Assembly: GCA_017536845.1 (NCBI GenBank)
Contig: JAFWCP010000091.1
Span: forward strand, 1 to 7,190
DNA from: Solobacterium sp.
GTDB lineage: Bacteria; Bacillota_I; Bacilli_A; Erysipelotrichales; Erysipelotrichaceae
Length of the DNA: 7,190 nt
Reading direction: 5' to 3'
Part shown: one piece after another, positions 5,281-7,190 of the stretch
How the letters are laid out: every line of letters starts with the position of its first letter
Position numbering within the stretch: position 1 is the first letter of the stretch
Notes under the pieces: model-generated
The model's database searches: none
The model's input: only the letters and a program-made list of their open reading frames with translations
Told to the model about the DNA's origin: nothing
Position numbers and translations under genes: made by a program

Positions 5281-6819
5281 TCAGCGGTTGACGGAGCGCA
5301 CAGCTTCGCGCATGGCATTGTTCATGCCGATGCGGACCATGGTGCTGGCAGCCCCCATGCAGATGTTGTAGCCGGCGCGGGACTCGTAGACCCGGAAGGA
5401 ACCGAGTCGGCGCAGCTGGCTGATTTTGATCTTGTTGGGATCATAGACGCTGATGGTCAGCTTGGAAATCGAAGACTGGATCATCTTGACGTTTTCGATT
5501 CCGCCGACAGCCTTGATGGTGCCGTTGATCATGCGGTCTTTTTCGCCTGTCTTGAAGAGGTCAACGGCCAGATATTTGAAGTAGCTCCTGGTCATGAAGA
5601 AGTAGGCGACAAAGGAAACGACGCCGACGATGACGGTAATCACGATGGAGCTCTGCAGGGATGGGTACTGCAGGCAGGTCAGCAGTTCCGGCAGTGTCCC
5701 GGGCATGGCCATCATGACGGCGTTGAGATACGGTGAGGAACCGATGTGGGCGTTGAGCACGTGCAGGATGGCAAACAGGATGCCGGTATAGCCTACATGC
5801 ATGAAGAACAGCAGCGGGCATAACAGGACAAGCATCAGCTCCAGCGGCAGCAGCGTTCCCGTCAGCATGGAACCGATGAAGGCCAGGATGACAAGCATGC
5901 GCATTTTCCTTCTTTCGATGATGTCGGTATAAAGGGAATAGAAGGCGCAGATCATGCCGGGAACGGCGAAGATGTTCAGGACATAATACGGTGTAAAGAA
6001 ACGGCCCGTAAGGCTGCTGATGGAATTGGAAGCTGTCTGGGCTGACCAGATGGCCGCATCACCGGCAATGAAGGAACCGGCCATGTTCAGCCAGGTGCCG
6101 CCTGACCCGGTATACCAGAAGGGCTGGCGGATCAGTCTGCCAAGGTTGAGGACGCTCAGGATGCGTTCGGTGATGCCGTATAATGCAAGGTTGACCGGGT
6201 TGGTGGTATCGTTGGCAATGAAGGTGATGACCTTGTTGATGCCCATCATCAGATAAGGCCAGACCATGGCTGCCCCGATACCTGCCAGCAGGGACCAGAA
6301 CATCGTGTGGATTGCAATGGATGTATCCTTGGAAATAAAAGAGAAGAATCCGTATTCCGTACGGCTGCGGGCCCGGTTGAAGGACCACAGCGTGATGAGT
6401 GTTACGATAATGGTTCCCAGCATGCCTGTCTGCAGGGGATATCTAACAGTTCCGCCGCTTGAGACGGAAATGCCCAGGATGGAAGAAAAGGTTGTCGCCG
6501 GCAGGGTGGCTGAGGAAAAAAACAATGTGCCGATGCAGTAGCAGAAGTAGCCGGCCACTGCGGAAAGGACTGCCGCCGCTGAGCCGTTGCGCCGGGATGT
6601 CAGCTTGATGAGCATGAACAGGGGAAAGTTGACAACGGTAAACTGGGCGGCACGGTACATGATGTTGCCGACCAGGATGACGGTATCATTGGTGATGGCA
6701 TCCGCAATTCCCAGAGCGGGGTTGATGATCATATTGCCGATGCCTCCTATGAGCATGCAGAAGAACAGGACGCCGATCGGGAATTTCAGTATTTCAAAAA
6801 ATGCATTCCAGCTTTTCAT
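5281..6819 (-). CDS. PTS glucose-superfamily EIICB-like membrane protein with lost phosphotransfer residues
   Basis: The 512 residues have the layout of a glucose/N-acetylglucosamine-type PTS permease: an EIIC membrane domain with about ten hydrophobic segments (roughly 10-410) and a C-terminal EIIB domain (roughly 430-505). Landmarks are PFWY (233-236), FFTPYYVLNIFAVPGM (274-289), SMLTGTLLPLELMLV (317-331), NAHIG (356-360) and VGGIENV (438-444). The residues that make a PTS enzyme work are replaced. The phosphorylated Cys of the EIIB motif (Cys-x-TRLR) is Ser450 in SSISKLT. The LHHxxN before PFWF is LGRLIR (226-231). GITEPIEF is GTLLPLEL (321-328), losing the first Glu and keeping the second. 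The open frame is long and clean, so this is not a random pseudogene. It may be a phosphorylation-independent transporter, a sensor, or a subunit using EIIB in trans. It starts at 6819 after AGAGGTG and has its own promoter and terminator. Confidence 0.85.
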   Translation of the reverse strand: MKSWNAFFEILKFPIGVLFFCMLIGGIGNMIINPALGIADAITNDTVILVGNIMYRAAQFTVVNFPLFMLIKLTSRRNGSAAAVLSAVAGYFCYCIGTLFFSSATLPATTFSSILGISVSSGGTVRYPLQTGMLGTIIVTLITLWSFNRARSRTEYGFFSFISKDTSIAIHTMFWSLLAGIGAAMVWPYLMMGINKVITFIANDTTNPVNLALYGITERILSVLNLGRLIRQPFWYTGSGGTWLNMAGSFIAGDAAIWSAQTASNSISSLTGRFFTPYYVLNIFAVPGMICAFYSLYTDIIERRKMRMLVILAFIGSMLTGTLLPLELMLVLLCPLLFFMHVGYTGILFAILHVLNAHIGSSPYLNAVMMAMPGTLPELLTCLQYPSLQSSIVITVIVGVVSFVAYFFMTRSYFKYLAVDLFKTGEKDRMINGTIKAVGGIENVKMIQSSISKLTISVYDPNKIKISQLRRLGSFRVYESRAGYNICMGAASTMVRIGMNNAMREAVRSVNR

Positions 6820-6840
6820 ACTTCACCTCTAAGCCTGTTC

Positions 6841-6868
6841 ATTGTACCATAAGCCATACCGGATTCAA
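6841..6868 (-). promoter_or_regulatory. Sigma-A-type promoter of the EIICB-like gene
   Basis: On the minus strand TTGAAT (6863-6868), a 16-base spacer and TACAAT (6841-6846) match the -35 and -10 consensus at four and five positions of six. The -10 is extended by TGG (TG-n) directly before it. The -10 lies 21 bases from the start codon, leaving a leader of about 15 bases that carries AGAGGTG and has no room for a riboswitch. Confidence 0.72.
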
Positions 6869-6869
6869 A

Positions 6870-7150
6870 GCGACAGCAGGCCGGAGACAGGAAACGAGGA
6901 TGCTGTTTTCATAAGGGCAGGAAGGTTTGGAACCATGGGGAATTCATGACAGGTGGGATGAATAAAGGGGACGGGTATTCATCGGCAAGGTTTCGGCGTT
7001 CTGAAACGCAGATACCTGAGTCTGAAAAACAGCCGCCTGATGCAGAAAGTATCAAGAAAAGCAGATATTTTGGCATTTTTCTTCAGTGAATTTCTTAAGA
7101 TTTTTCAGGAACTGTATTGTCTCCTCCTGGCTTTTTCTGATATGGGGATG
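6870..7150. other. Intergenic stretch without a convincing gene
   Basis: No protein I recognise and no tRNA, rRNA or known riboswitch pattern can be read here. Several short frames overlap: plus strand 6946-7089 (47 residues, hydrophilic), plus strand 7040-7180 (46 residues, no ribosome binding site) and minus strand 6909-7076 (55 residues, hydrophobic start). They cannot all be genes, and none has a strong ribosome binding site. A small hairpin, GTTTC and GAAAC around 6991-7010, is not followed by a T-run. Confidence 0.6.
6909..7076 (-). CDS. Possible tiny exported peptide (doubtful)
   Basis: This 55-residue frame begins MPKYLLFLILSASGGC, which is one Lys followed by a hydrophobic run and then Cys16 preceded by two Gly. 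That loosely resembles a lipoprotein signal with an imperfect lipobox. The rest is polar and proline-rich and matches nothing I know. An in-frame stop lies just before the ATG, so 7076 is the only start. The upstream GAAG is a poor ribosome binding site, and other short frames overlap on the opposite strand. It points towards the EIICB-like gene, whose promoter starts about 40 bases after its stop. It may well be chance. Confidence 0.18.
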   Translation of the reverse strand: MPKYLLFLILSASGGCFSDSGICVSERRNLADEYPSPLFIPPVMNSPWFQTFLPL

Positions 7151-7157
7151 CAGGAGG
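7123..7157 (+). promoter_or_regulatory. Ribosome binding site with a complementary masking segment
   Basis: AGGAGG at 7152-7157 is a perfect ribosome binding site at the end of the window. Upstream CCTCCTG (7123-7129) is exactly complementary to CAGGAGG (7151-7157), so the transcript can fold into a seven-pair stem with a 21-base loop that hides the site. Two starts follow: ATG at 7163 (five bases away) opens only a five-codon frame, MSYGK, ending at 7180; ATG at 7170 (12 bases away) opens a frame that reads MANDNMT to the end of the window and may be the real gene. Too little remains to identify it. Confidence 0.4.
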
Positions 7158-7190
7158 TATTTATGTCATATGGCAAATGATAACATGACA

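Noticed and set aside
6946..7089. A 47-residue plus-strand frame (starts MTGGMNKGDGYSS)
   Set aside because: No good ribosome binding site, no recognisable feature, and it overlaps two other short frames; chance is the simplest explanation.
7040..7180. A 46-residue plus-strand frame ending at the mini-frame stop
   Set aside because: No ribosome binding site before its ATG, and the strong site at 7152-7157 lies inside it.
1..7190. CRISPR arrays, insertion sequences, tRNA or rRNA genes, prophage
   Set aside because: No regularly spaced repeats, transposase motifs, terminal inverted repeats or RNA gene patterns were seen on either strand.

Overview
The window looks like chromosome from a Gram-positive bacterium (Bacillota) of mid-range GC. 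The evidence is AGGAGG-type ribosome binding sites, the gene order ispE-glmU-prs that is familiar from Bacillus, a DltA/DltC-type D-alanine activation pair, and a VanW-family protein. The truncated GlmU and the fairly high GC make me think of an Erysipelotrichia-like gut lineage, but that is a guess and no phylogenetic marker here proves it.

Left part (1-2791), plus strand: the 3' part of ispE (isoprenoid precursor synthesis), a short glmU with only the uridylyltransferase domain intact, a Rho-independent terminator, then prs (PRPP synthase) with its own leader. In Bacillus the same stretch also holds purR, yabJ and spoVG between ispE and glmU; here only 19 bases separate them. A bidirectional hairpin after prs ends both converging transcripts.

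Middle part (2790-5220), minus strand: a tight, overlapping three-gene operon made of a DltA-like D-alanine-activating enzyme, a DltC-like carrier protein and a VanW-family protein. The usual dlt membrane partners DltB and DltD are absent. The three genes overlap by 17 and 23 bases and share a promoter region and a terminator. The arrangement suggests that an amino acid, probably D-alanine, is activated, loaded on a carrier, and used in a step involving VanW. That last step is inference.

Right part (5254-6868), minus strand: a monocistronic gene for a PTS glucose-superfamily EIICB-like membrane protein. The phosphorylatable Cys of the EIIB domain is Ser, the conserved HH of the EIIC domain is Gly-Arg, and the first Glu of the GITEPIEF motif is Leu. 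It looks like a PTS permease that has lost phosphotransfer and kept its fold. It has its own promoter and terminator.

Right end (6870-7190): about 320 bases with no convincing gene. It holds a weak candidate for a tiny exported peptide (minus strand) and, at the very end, a plus-strand ribosome binding site that a nearby upstream segment could mask by base pairing, presumably serving a gene that lies beyond the window.
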